This document shows, piece by piece, positions 7,639 to 15,098 of a stretch of 18,370 nt of DNA. The first letter of the stretch is position 1. Each line of letters opens with the position of its first letter. The DNA lies in contig JAFZQL010000030.1 of assembly GCA_017620435.1 (NCBI GenBank), positions 1 to 18,370 on the forward strand, in the 5' to 3' direction. A program made the translations under genes and the position numbers. Source of the stretch: Erysipelotrichaceae bacterium (lineage in GTDB: Bacteria > Bacillota_I > Bacilli_A > Erysipelotrichales > Erysipelotrichaceae). The notes beneath the pieces were generated by a model. That model saw only the letters and a list, made by a program, of their open reading frames with translations. It had not been told where the DNA came from and did no database searches.

Positions 7639-8323
7639 GGATCTCTCCTTTGATTGGCCACAGAATGGCGCCAAACGAAGATATGACGATCGTAAGAATG
7701 ATGGTTACTGTGCTTTCCGATAGAGGGGTAAATTCAGAAAGCAGATAACTTGATAGAAAGCTGACGATGATCAGGACGGCGATCGTTTTCTGTTTCTTGG
7801 CCGGCGGGATGATGATGGCCAGAAACATGCCGTAGAGGGCAACCGACAGGGCACTGACGATCTTGAACGGCAGCGTCTGTCCCATGAGGATGCCGAATGC
7901 CGTTCCTAAAGCCCAGCAGGGTGCCGCAAAAGCGATTGCACCGTAGGAATAGAAAGGATCGCAATACCCGTCCTGTGAGATTGCCAGAGCGAAGTATTCG
8001 TCGGTCAGATAGAAACCCAGCAGCAGTCTGTGAAGAATGTTCGCTTTGGGGTCGATCTTCTGCGACAGGGCGAAGGACATCAGGACGTAGCGGATATTGC
8101 TTACGAGTGTGATCAGGATCATCTGAATGTAAGGAACACTCTCCCTGATCGCGATGAAGGCGGCATTCTCTCCGGCCGAAGCATTGACCAGGAAAGAAGT
8201 CAGAAAACCCTGAAAGGGGCTAAGCCCCGCTTTTGCCGCTGCAATGCCGAGTGAAAAGGCTACAGCAAAGTAGCCCAGTCCGATCGGTATTCCGGTTTTA
8301 AATCCTTCTTTGAATCCTTTCAT
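7628..8323 (-). CDS. azlC: Branched-chain amino acid permease AzlC family
   Basis: This is the large subunit of the AzlCD inner-membrane exporter of branched-chain amino acids, 231 residues and largely hydrophobic. The family start GFKTGIPIGLGYFAVAFSLGIAA is at residues 7-29, followed by a GLSPFQGFLTSFLVNASAGENAAF segment and NIRYVLMSFALSQK (76-89), typical of AzlC. The start codon is unusual: it has no Shine-Dalgarno sequence and lies 4 nt after the T-run of the darA terminator, and I see no promoter between. Either read-through of that terminator or a cryptic promoter must supply expression. The gene overlaps azlD by 11 bp. Confidence 0.9.
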   Translation of the reverse strand: MKGFKEGFKTGIPIGLGYFAVAFSLGIAAAKAGLSPFQGFLTSFLVNASAGENAAFIAIRESVPYIQMILITLVSNIRYVLMSFALSQKIDPKANILHRLLLGFYLTDEYFALAISQDGYCDPFYSYGAIAFAAPCWALGTAFGILMGQTLPFKIVSALSVALYGMFLAIIIPPAKKQKTIAVLIIVSFLSSYLLSEFTPLSESTVTIILTIVISSFGAILWPIKGEIHED

Positions 8324-8327
8324 TTTG

Positions 8328-8353
8328 AAAAAAGAACTAGGTTTCTAGTTCTT
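8328..8353 (-). terminator. Intrinsic terminator of darA, abutting the azlC start
   Basis: On the minus strand a 9-bp stem AAGAACTAG/CTAGTTCTT with a 4-nt loop is followed by a run of T (8328-8333). The stem begins within the darA stop codon. The azlC ATG begins 4 nt after the T-run. Confidence 0.85.
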
Positions 8354-8675
8354 AGAGTTTCTTGAATTGATCGACGTTCAGAACAAAAATGGTAGCGCCG
8401 CCGACTTCAACTTCAATCGGATAAGAAACCAGATTGGACATGTCGGAAGAAATTGTCGTAGGAACAGCTTCTTTTCTTCTCTGCGATTCGCTGCCGATGA
8501 TCTCGATTGCTCTATCGACTTCCTTGTCTTCGCATCCGATCAGCAGTGTTGTATTGCCGGATGAAAGGAAACCGCCGGTAGTGGCCAGACGGGTCACCTG
8601 GAAGGATGCCTTATTCAAGGCCGAGATGCAGGCTTTTGTATCATCAGTAGAAATAATGGCTAGTATCAGTTTCAT
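8352..8675 (-). CDS. darA: Cyclic-di-AMP receptor, PII-like (DarA/PstA)
   Basis: This is a PII-like trimeric cytosolic receptor for cyclic-di-AMP, 107 residues, the usual length. It begins MKLILAII like Bacillus YaaQ/DarA and carries the ligand-site segment TRLATTGGFLSSGNTT at residues 28-43, with a PIEVEVGGATIFVLNVDQF end. I chose the ATG at 8675 over the one at 8699 because AGGGGG stands 7 nt before it and homologues start there. It is monocistronic by its terminator and divergent from the XRE regulator. In Bacillota the second messenger governs potassium and osmotic balance; the downstream target of this receptor family is not settled. Confidence 0.95.
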   Translation of the reverse strand: MKLILAIISTDDTKACISALNKASFQVTRLATTGGFLSSGNTTLLIGCEDKEVDRAIEIIGSESQRRKEAVPTTISSDMSNLVSYPIEVEVGGATIFVLNVDQFKKL

Positions 8676-8697
8676 ACTTTTACCCCCTGTTAAATCC

Positions 8698-8706
8698 ATT
8701 TTAGCA
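8698..8706 (-). promoter_or_regulatory. darA promoter (extended -10)
   Basis: On the minus strand TGCTAAAAT gives an extended -10 (TGn plus TAAAAT at plus 8698-8703). The predicted start is near 8691, leaving a leader of about 16 nt that contains the AGGGGG ribosome site. No clear -35 is present, which is acceptable for an extended -10. Confidence 0.5.
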
Positions 8707-8730
8707 TTATTTCCATCTTTTAACTCATAA

Positions 8731-8736
8731 TATAAT
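8731..8736 (+). promoter_or_regulatory. Likely -10 box of the XRE regulator gene
   Basis: A perfect TATAAT gives a predicted start near 8743 and an 86-nt leader before the ATG. No good -35 is seen. The site is back-to-back with the darA promoter, so the two genes share a control region of about 150 bp. The leader holds no convincing hairpin or short reading frame. Confidence 0.45.
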
Positions 8737-8828
8737 GATAGTGATAGAAAACCGGAAGGACAACTCTACGATACATAGGGTGACATAAAGAAGAAGAAAG
8801 ACTATCTTGAAACCGGGAGGTCTTGAGA

Positions 8829-9788
8829 ATGAACAGTGAAAAAACAGGAAAGTTCATCAGTGAACTAAGAAAAGAAAAGGATCTGACGCAGCTTCAGCTG
8901 GCAGAACTGCTGCATGTATCGGATAAGGCGGTATCCCGCTGGGAGACGGGGAAGGGTTTTCCGGATATCGGTTCTCTGGAAAGCATTGCGGATGTTCTGG
9001 GAGTTTCGGTTGCGGAACTGCTCAGAGGTGAGCGTCTTAAGGAATCGCTCAGTAAGGATGATGCTCAAAGCTATGCCGCAGATCTGCTGTCGCTGCTGAA
9101 GAGAGCGGTCAATCAGAAGAGGATGCAGGCTATGATCGCTGGTTTTCTTCTCGGCGCGATCGTGCTGACGGTGCTGATCGTTCATCTGAATGCGCCGATC
9201 TATGTGAAAGAGGCACAGAATGCCCTGAAACTGGAGAATCTGTCGGACGGAAAGATCGTTGCCGTTATGAAAGAAGATATTGCCGGATACGAGATCAGCG
9301 ATTTTATTGAACCGGATGAGAACAGAACATGCAGGACGATCAGCTGCTACAGGACACTGCTCCATTCTTTTTTAGGAAAGAAGGCGGAGACGATCGTCGT
9401 CCTTGGTGAAAGCGACGGTCTGGATCTCATCTATTATTACCCGGGAGAAAACGGCGATCAGCTGCTTTACGCAAAAAACGGGTCTCCTGATTTCGGAATC
9501 GAAACGCTTCCTAGGCTGATATACAACTACTGGATCGTTCTTGGCGCTGCTGCGACGCTGATCGGTTTTACATTGCATTATGTATTAAAAAAGAAATACT
9601 ATGCGGAAACGCTGTTGAAAACTGCGCTGGTTCCGCTGTCCTTTACCCTCAGTACCATACTGGCCCTGATCGGAAGATCGGATCAGGTCTACAATGCGGT
9701 ATACTATCTCAGCGGCATCCTGCTGTTAAGTGTTCTGATCTATGGGATGCTGCGGTATGTCCTGCATTTCATCAGACAGAAAGCCTGA
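8829..9788 (+). CDS. Membrane-anchored XRE-family transcriptional regulator
   Basis: This 319-residue protein joins an N-terminal Cro/C1-type helix-turn-helix (residues 9-66, LTQLQLAELLHVSDKAVSRWETGKG) to a membrane part. TM1 is at about 102-120, followed by an outside domain of about 110 residues (121-233). TM2-TM4 lie at about 234-252, 264-282 and 289-313. The layout suggests a one-component sensor that reads an extracytoplasmic or membrane signal and acts on DNA directly; the signal is unknown. I chose the ATG at 8829 because GGGAGG (8815-8820) is 8 nt before it; the in-frame TTG at 8823 is too close. The gene stands alone, divergent from darA and closed by a terminator. The helix-turn-helix is certain; the sensory role is inferred. 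Confidence 0.85.
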   Translation: MNSEKTGKFISELRKEKDLTQLQLAELLHVSDKAVSRWETGKGFPDIGSLESIADVLGVSVAELLRGERLKESLSKDDAQSYAADLLSLLKRAVNQKRMQAMIAGFLLGAIVLTVLIVHLNAPIYVKEAQNALKLENLSDGKIVAVMKEDIAGYEISDFIEPDENRTCRTISCYRTLLHSFLGKKAETIVVLGESDGLDLIYYYPGENGDQLLYAKNGSPDFGIETLPRLIYNYWIVLGAAATLIGFTLHYVLKKKYYAETLLKTALVPLSFTLSTILALIGRSDQVYNAVYYLSGILLLSVLIYGMLRYVLHFIRQKA

Positions 9789-9801
9789 TTGAAAGAAAAG
9801 G

Positions 9802-9828
9802 CCTTCCGGAATCTCCGGAAGGTTTTTT
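9802..9828 (+). terminator. Intrinsic terminator of the XRE gene
   Basis: The 8-bp GC-rich stem CCTTCCGG/CCGGAAGG with a 5-nt loop is followed by six T. The flanking A-rich sequence can extend the stem with A-T pairs. Confidence 0.92.
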
Positions 9829-9844
9829 ATTCTGCACGGCGGGT

Positions 9845-9880
9845 TTGAGGCATTGCCTTATTAGTGTTATAATTTTACTT
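9845..9880 (+). promoter_or_regulatory. ftsE operon promoter, predicted leaderless
   Basis: TTGAGG (9845-9850), a 17-bp spacer and a perfect TATAAT (9868-9873) with an extended TGT in front make this the best promoter in the window. The predicted start is 9880, one base before the ATG at 9881. There is no room for a Shine-Dalgarno sequence and none is seen. Confidence 0.8.
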
Positions 9881-10720
9881 ATGATAGAACTGAAAAATGT
9901 TTCCAAAAAGTATAGAAACGGTACACATGCTTTGAATGATGTATCTTTGAAAGTAAACGACGGTGAATTCATCTATATCATGGGTCCTACCGGATCGGGA
10001 AAGTCGACACTGATCAAGCTTCTGGATGGAGAAGAAGTACCGACCAGCGGCAGTGTCCTGGTTTCCGGCATCAATGTCGGCAGGCTGAAGAAATCCAAAG
10101 TCTATCTCTATCGGCGCAAGATCGGTGTAGTCTTCCAGGACTACCGTCTGCTTCCGGAGAAGACCGTTTTTGAGAATGTCGCCTATGCCTTGGAAATCCT
10201 GGATATGCCTGACGACAAGATCAGAAAGAGAGTCCGTGAGGTCCTGAAACTGGTCGATCTGGCGGACAAGTCGAATGCCAAGCCGAATGAACTTTCCGGC
10301 GGACAGCAGCAGCGTACGGCCATTGCCAGAGCGATCGCCAAGAAACCGACGATCATGATCGCGGATGAGCCTACAGGCAACCTGGATTCGGGAATGACTG
10401 ATGAAATGATCTCTCTGCTGGAGAAGATCAACCGGGAAGAGAAGACGACGCTGGTTGTCGTTACGCATGATGATATGATGGTTATGAAACATCCGAAACG
10501 GACGATCCGTATTGAAGCCGGACATGTCGTTGCGGACAAGACTCCGGAACCGCGTGAGACGGAGACTGCAGTTGAACATGTCGAGGTAGCGGAAGAGCCT
10601 GTCGTCATGGAAATGATGGAAGAAGAGCCTTCCATTCCCGAGGCAGCAAAACAGGAACCGGCTGCCGTAGAAGTTACAGAAACACCTGCAGAAGGGCTTT
10701 CTGAAGGAGAAGTGTCATGA
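9881..10720 (+). CDS. ftsE: Cell division ATP-binding protein FtsE with acidic C-terminal tail
   Basis: This is the ATPase of the FtsEX ABC-type complex, which controls peptidoglycan hydrolases at the division site or sidewall. Walker A GPTGSGKST is at 35-43, the Q-loop at Q86, signature LSGGQ at 138-142, Walker B IMIADEP at 158-164 and the H-loop at H196. The usual FtsE is about 228 residues. This one has 279, because from about residue 219 it carries a Glu/Pro/Val-rich, probably disordered tail. I chose the ATG at 9881 because the protein then begins MIELKNVSKKY like the family; sequence further upstream is promoter. It overlaps ftsX by 4 bp (ATGA). Confidence 0.95.
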   Translation: MIELKNVSKKYRNGTHALNDVSLKVNDGEFIYIMGPTGSGKSTLIKLLDGEEVPTSGSVLVSGINVGRLKKSKVYLYRRKIGVVFQDYRLLPEKTVFENVAYALEILDMPDDKIRKRVREVLKLVDLADKSNAKPNELSGGQQQRTAIARAIAKKPTIMIADEPTGNLDSGMTDEMISLLEKINREEKTTLVVVTHDDMMVMKHPKRTIRIEAGHVVADKTPEPRETETAVEHVEVAEEPVVMEMMEEEPSIPEAAKQEPAAVEVTETPAEGLSEGEVS

Positions 10721-11616
10721 TATTCAGACGTTTTTTCCGGCATATTAAAGAAGGTTTTATCGGTGTCAAGCGTCATTTTGCGATGGCTGTTTCTTCCGCG
10801 TCTGCCGTTACCATTACGCTTCTGCTGGTAGGCTTTTTTGCGGCTTTTGCGGTCAATATGGCTTATCTGACCCAGGAGATCGAACAGTCTATCTCTCTGG
10901 TCTGTCTGATCGACTATGACGTTACCGATTCATCCAGGATCGCTTCCATGAAGGGCGAGATCGAAAAGATGGAAAATGTAGACCGGGTAGTCTATCGGAC
11001 GAAAGATGAAGAATTTGATTACTATAATCAGGAGTATCCGGAAATGGCGGAGTTCTCTGAACTGTACCGCGAGGATAATCCGTTCCACGATACCTTTATC
11101 GTCTATATGGCCGATGGAAGCAACATGAGTTCGATCAGAGACAGTATCACGAAGATGAAAGGAATTGCTTCGGTACAGGACGGAGGCAGCGAGACGTATA
11201 CGCTGATCCATATCCTGCATACCACAAGGAATGCCGGAGCGATCCTGATCCTGGCTCTGGTATTCCTGGCTATCTATCTGATCTACAATACGATCAAGAT
11301 CACGATCGCAGCCAGAAAAGACGAGATCTGGATCATGCGTAATGTCGGTGCCAGAAACGGCTATATCCGGGCGCCTTTCCTGGTGGAAGGGATCATTATC
11401 GGGATCTTCGGATCGATACTGCCGATCGCCGCGATCGTCTATGCCTACTACTGGCTTTATGAGGCTACCGGCGGTGTTCTGGCAGGTGTGATCACTCTGA
11501 TTCCTGTCTATCCGTTTGTTTTATATCTTGGCGGAGCTTTACTGGTAATCGGACTTCTTGTCGGTTTTATCGGTTCCTATATCTCCGTCTGTAAATATCT
11601 GAGGCTTACCAGATGA
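10717..11616 (+). CDS. ftsX: Cell division permease-like protein FtsX
   Basis: This is the membrane partner of FtsE, 299 residues. TM1 is at about 24-48, a large extracytoplasmic loop at about 49-170, then TM2 about 173-195, TM3 about 221-245 and TM4 about 266-290: the four-helix FtsX plan. The outer loop is where FtsX proteins contact their secreted hydrolase or its adaptor. The cytoplasmic segment ITIAARKDEIWIMRNVGA (196-212) is a typical FtsX coupling region. The start overlaps ftsE by 4 bp and the end overlaps the hydrolase gene by 4 bp, which fits a stoichiometric complex. Confidence 0.95.
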   Translation: MIFRRFFRHIKEGFIGVKRHFAMAVSSASAVTITLLLVGFFAAFAVNMAYLTQEIEQSISLVCLIDYDVTDSSRIASMKGEIEKMENVDRVVYRTKDEEFDYYNQEYPEMAEFSELYREDNPFHDTFIVYMADGSNMSSIRDSITKMKGIASVQDGGSETYTLIHILHTTRNAGAILILALVFLAIYLIYNTIKITIAARKDEIWIMRNVGARNGYIRAPFLVEGIIIGIFGSILPIAAIVYAYYWLYEATGGVLAGVITLIPVYPFVLYLGGALLVIGLLVGFIGSYISVCKYLRLTR

Positions 11617-12971
11617 TAAAGAGAATTATCGTTGTACTGTTTACGCTGCTTCTGATCGTACCGGTGTTTTCCGGTGCTTCTTTGGTGTATGCGGAAGACG
11701 ACGATGAGACGGAAGAAAAATCGGATTACGAAAAGTGTGTCATCGATAAGGACAAGGCTGCATGCGAGCGCATCGCCGTGAATACGCAGAATAATCTGCA
11801 GGCTCTGGAGGACCAGATCGCCAGCGCAAAGGACGACCGCGACAAGGCTGCGCAGCTGGCCAGAGAGTATGCCGAGAAGGCGGAAAAGATGCAGGGCGAG
11901 ATCGATGCCCTGGCGAAGCAGATCGATGAACTGAAAGTCAGGATCGAAGAACTAGAGGTCCAGATCGCGGAAAACGAAGCGAAAGTGGAAGCCTTGAATA
12001 CCAGAGTAAAAAACAGGATGGTAGAAGCGCAGAAAACGATGCATTTTAACGGTTATCTGGAGTTCATTCTGGGATCCAGATCTTTTACGGATATGCTTAG
12101 GAGGGTCTACGGCGTCGAGGCAATCGTGTCGAAAGACAAGGCAGACAGGGAAGAACTGATTGCCATCATTGACCAGCTGAACGCAGACAAGGCGGAACTG
12201 GATGCCGCAAAAGCGACCCTGGATGAGAGCTATCAGGAAATCGTCTCCAAGCAGGCGGAACTGCTGGTGATGAAGGAATTCTATGAAGAAGAAGAAGCCA
12301 GGATCAATGAAGAACTGGATCAGATGACGGAAGAAAGAGATGCGATCTATGAATCGTTTGAAGACCTGAAAGAAGCCTTAAAAGAAACGGGTGTAACGAT
12401 CAATACCGGTTTTGTGGCTGCAGTCCACAATTCCTGGATCACGGCAACGGTATGGAACTATTCTCCGAACTTCCTTGACGGCAAGTGGCATCTGGGTGTC
12501 GACTATGCGGCTACCAGAGGAACGGAGATCCACGCTCCGGCCGGCGGCGTCATCATCCGTGCAGACCAGAGCTGTTCCGATCCGGGTTATCTGGGCAGTT
12601 CCTGCGGATACTGGATCTCGGGCGGTGGCAATCAGGTTTACATGATGTGTGAAGTCAACGGAAGAGTCTACGGACTGATCTTCTTCCATCTGCACAGCGT
12701 TTATGTCAGTTACGGCGATTATGTCCTGCAGGATGAAGTGATCGGTACAGTCGGATCTTCCGGTTCTTCTACCGGTCCGCACTGTCATATTGAAATGTAT
12801 TATCTGGGGAACGGCGAACTGCTGGATTATCTGGCCATGGGCTGGAATGCGACTTTCTCCGTCGGCAGAGGAAGGACTGCCTACAACAATCGCTGTTACT
12901 ACGATGACGGATCGTTCCGTCAGGGCGCTCCGTGTATTCTGAATCCGGAGTGGTATCTGCCGGCGAATTAG
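11613..12971 (+). CDS. Secreted coiled-coil M23 peptidoglycan endopeptidase, probable FtsEX partner
   Basis: This is a 452-residue secreted cell-wall hydrolase. A signal peptide (1-27, cut after VYA) is followed by an acidic stretch, two long coiled-coil segments (about 56-140 and 176-260) and an M23/LytM domain (about 265-400). Zinc ligands are intact, H293 and D297 (HLGVD) with H392 (HCH, 390-392), and H359/H361 (FFHLHS) supply the further active-site histidine. It is thus predicted to be an active enzyme, unlike the degenerate EnvC activator of Escherichia coli. The coiled coil is the part that docks to FtsX in such systems. Eight cysteines in the mature protein (42, 51, 321, 331, 346, 391, 428, 441) are unusual for a Gram-positive secreted protein. 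The 4-bp overlap with ftsX supports a functional link. Confidence 0.9.
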   Translation: MIKRIIVVLFTLLLIVPVFSGASLVYAEDDDETEEKSDYEKCVIDKDKAACERIAVNTQNNLQALEDQIASAKDDRDKAAQLAREYAEKAEKMQGEIDALAKQIDELKVRIEELEVQIAENEAKVEALNTRVKNRMVEAQKTMHFNGYLEFILGSRSFTDMLRRVYGVEAIVSKDKADREELIAIIDQLNADKAELDAAKATLDESYQEIVSKQAELLVMKEFYEEEEARINEELDQMTEERDAIYESFEDLKEALKETGVTINTGFVAAVHNSWITATVWNYSPNFLDGKWHLGVDYAATRGTEIHAPAGGVIIRADQSCSDPGYLGSSCGYWISGGGNQVYMMCEVNGRVYGLIFFHLHSVYVSYGDYVLQDEVIGTVGSSGSSTGPHCHIEMYYLGNGELLDYLAMGWNATFSVGRGRTAYNNRCYYDDGSFRQGAPCILNPEWYLPAN

Positions 12972-12981
12972 GGGATCAGTA

Positions 12982-14463
12982 ATGGAAGATAAAGTGTATT
13001 TTGATCTGGAGAAAGTACCTCTCAGATCGGAAAGAGAAGAAAGAAGAAACAAGAGAAAGAAGAGATTCCTGGTTTTTCTGCTGTGTCTTCTGTTTTTCCT
13101 GTGTGGAACGATAGGAGGATATGTCCTTTTCAGGGTGATCCATCCGACTTATGATGCCGATACGAAGGATGTGATCGGAGAGATCGAATATGCCATGGAT
13201 CACTACTGGCTGTATGCGGATGATTATGACGATCTGATCTCAGAACTGGAAGACAAGGCGCTTTACGGAATGACGGACTTCGAGGATGATCCGTATACCA
13301 GCTACATGTCCAAGGAAGAACTGAATGAGTTTTCCGACAGTATCAACATGGATTACGTCGGGATCGGCGTAGAGTATTCCTACTATGATTCGATCGCGGT
13401 AGTCAAGAAGGTATTCAAGAATTCTCCTGCGGAGAAAGCGGGAGTCATGGCCGGAGACATCATTAAGGAGATCGACGGCGAAAGCATCGAGGGTTTTACT
13501 TCCGATGACATCCGGGAAAGAGTGCTGGGAACGGAGGGCACGGAAGTGGTGATCACCTTCTTAAGAGGAGGAGAACTGATCGATATTCCGATCATCCGCG
13601 GTCCGGTGAACAATACGGTCTATGCCTATCAGGAAGACGATTATGTCGTCATGGAACTGAACAGCTTCGGTGCTGATACGGGTAGCGAATGCATGCGTTA
13701 TCTGGATGAATATACCGATCTGGACAAGATCATTATCGATCTTAGAAACGACAGCGGAGGCTATCAGAGTTCTGTCAAGGAGCTCTGCGGTCTGTTTATC
13801 GGCAATAATGAGGTCTATCTGCGTCAGAAAGGCCTCGACGGCGTGGAGATAGCGGACAAGACTTCTGCGAAGAAGACTTATGACAATTTCAAGAAGATCA
13901 TCCTGCTGGTAAACGAGAATACGGCATCGGCAGCCGAGGTTTTTACGATCTGCCTGAAGGAATGTCTTGAAGATGTGACGGTGGTAGGCGTTACGACTTA
14001 TGGAAAAGGGGTCATTCAGACGACCAGGCTGCTGAACAACGGCGGTGCTCTGAAGATGACATCCTACTACTGGTATTCCCCTAACGGCACATCGATCCAC
14101 GGTACGGGGATCGTTCCCGATGTGGAAGTATGGATGCCGGAAATCTACTATCAGCTGTACTATGCCCTGGAAGAAGATGAGACTTATGAACAGGATTGCG
14201 TGGCGGATGCGGTCAGACTGGCCCAGCAGTCACTGGATTACCTGAATTATCCGGTAGCCCGGACAGACGGCTATTTTGACCAGAGTCTGGCAGACTGTCT
14301 AAGAGACTACAAGATCGGAAAAGGACTGAATGCGGACGCTGTACTGGATGCGCAGACCTTTGAACTGATCATCTCCGATGTCAGCAGAGAGATCGCTACG
14401 AATCCGGATAAAGACTTGCAGATGATCAAAGCAAAGGAGCTCCTTCATGAAAATCAGTATTAA
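12982..14463 (+). CDS. PDZ-domain S41 C-terminal processing protease (CtpA/Prc family)
   Basis: This 493-residue membrane-anchored serine protease has its catalytic part outside. A basic cytoplasmic N-terminus precedes TM 29-51. A PDZ domain covers about 118-205 (GVGIEYSYYDS-like start, SPAEKAGVMAGDIIKEIDG at 148-166), then the S41 core with NTASAAE (313-319), catalytic Ser316, and TYGKG with Lys342. Residues about 425-465 (GYFDQSLADCLRDYK, LDAQTFELI) resemble a peptidoglycan-binding-type helical domain. AGGGGA stands 8 nt before the ATG, and the gene lies 10 bp after the hydrolase gene. Context suggests it processes or degrades cell-wall hydrolases such as the M23 enzyme; this is an inference. 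The 3' end overlaps the next gene by 17 bp. Confidence 0.92.
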   Translation: MEDKVYFDLEKVPLRSEREERRNKRKKRFLVFLLCLLFFLCGTIGGYVLFRVIHPTYDADTKDVIGEIEYAMDHYWLYADDYDDLISELEDKALYGMTDFEDDPYTSYMSKEELNEFSDSINMDYVGIGVEYSYYDSIAVVKKVFKNSPAEKAGVMAGDIIKEIDGESIEGFTSDDIRERVLGTEGTEVVITFLRGGELIDIPIIRGPVNNTVYAYQEDDYVVMELNSFGADTGSECMRYLDEYTDLDKIIIDLRNDSGGYQSSVKELCGLFIGNNEVYLRQKGLDGVEIADKTSAKKTYDNFKKIILLVNENTASAAEVFTICLKECLEDVTVVGVTTYGKGVIQTTRLLNNGGALKMTSYYWYSPNGTSIHGTGIVPDVEVWMPEIYYQLYYALEEDETYEQDCVADAVRLAQQSLDYLNYPVARTDGYFDQSLADCLRDYKIGKGLNADAVLDAQTFELIISDVSREIATNPDKDLQMIKAKELLHENQY

Positions 14464-15055
14464 CTGCCACAGTTCCATCCGAATCGAAGATGAGAAAACC
14501 GTTTATTTTGATCCTTACAAGATCGAAGAAGAAACCCATGATGCCGATGTGATCTTCATTACCCATGATCACTTCGACCATTTCTCCGTAGAAGACATCA
14601 CGAAGATCGAGAAAGAAGATACCGTTTATGTCATCCCTGAATGCATGTACAATCTCCTGGGCGGAGAGAATGTCGTTACGATGAATCCGGGCGATAAGGG
14701 TGTAGTGGAAGGCATGGATGTCATGGCGATTCCTTCCTACAATCCGAATAAGCCTTTCCATCCGAAAGAGAAAGGATATGTAGGATATCTGGTCAGGATA
14801 GGCGGAAAGACCGTCTATGTGGCGGGAGACTGCGACAGGAATGAAGACAACGAGAAAGTCAGATGCGATATCGCATTTGTGCCTGCAGGCGGAAAGTATA
14901 CGATGGATTATAAAGAAGCGGCCGAGCTGGTCAATCTGATCAGGCCGGAGCTTGCCATCCCGACCCATTACGGAGATCTGACAGGAGAAAAGAATAACGG
15001 AGAACAGTTTGCGAAACTGGTAGATCCTTCCATCAGGGTCGAGCTGATAATCTAG
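14447..15055 (+). CDS. Metallo-beta-lactamase-fold hydrolase, UPF0173-like
   Basis: This 202-residue cytoplasmic protein has a metallo-beta-lactamase fold of the short UPF0173/UlaG-like type. Metal ligands are visible: H40, H42, D44, H45 (THDHFDH), D128 (AGDCD) and H174 (PTHYGD). The substrate is unknown. The start lies inside the end of the S41 gene with a 17-bp overlap, and AAAGGAG just upstream serves as the ribosome site, so it is part of the ftsE operon. There is no evident reason for its presence there; it may simply be carried along. No terminator with a T-run follows it. Confidence 0.85.
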   Translation: MKISINCHSSIRIEDEKTVYFDPYKIEEETHDADVIFITHDHFDHFSVEDITKIEKEDTVYVIPECMYNLLGGENVVTMNPGDKGVVEGMDVMAIPSYNPNKPFHPKEKGYVGYLVRIGGKTVYVAGDCDRNEDNEKVRCDIAFVPAGGKYTMDYKEAAELVNLIRPELAIPTHYGDLTGEKNNGEQFAKLVDPSIRVELII

Positions 15056-15056
15056 G

Positions 15057-15079
15057 ATCCGTATTGAAAAATAACGGAT
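15057..15079 (+). other. Bulged hairpin between the ftsE operon and the leuS promoter
   Basis: ATCCGTATT pairs with AATAACGGAT around a GAAA loop, with one bulged A. It has no T-run on either strand, so it is not a normal intrinsic terminator. It spans the -35 of the leuS promoter. Confidence 0.4.
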
Positions 15080-15092
15080 AAAATATTAAGAT
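15064..15092 (+). promoter_or_regulatory. leuS T-box promoter
   Basis: TTGAAA (15064-15069) is separated by 17 bp from TAAGAT (15087-15092). The predicted start near 15099 lies 7 nt before the first T-box stem. An alternative -10, TAAAAT at 15079-15084, lacks a spaced -35. Confidence 0.6.
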
Positions 15093-15098
15093 AAGAAA

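Noticed and set aside
8747..8822. Imperfect repeat of AAACCGGAAGG / AAACCGGGAGG in the leader of the XRE gene
   Set aside because: Only two short copies; the second is the ribosome site, and the first is not followed by a start codon or reading frame. Probably chance.
15057..15079. Intrinsic terminator for the ftsE operon
   Set aside because: The hairpin is real but no T-run follows on either strand; recorded only as a hairpin.
15079..15084. TAAAAT as the leuS -10 box
   Set aside because: Its nearest -35 (TTGAAA) is only 9 bp upstream; TAAGAT at 15087 gives a proper 17-bp spacing.
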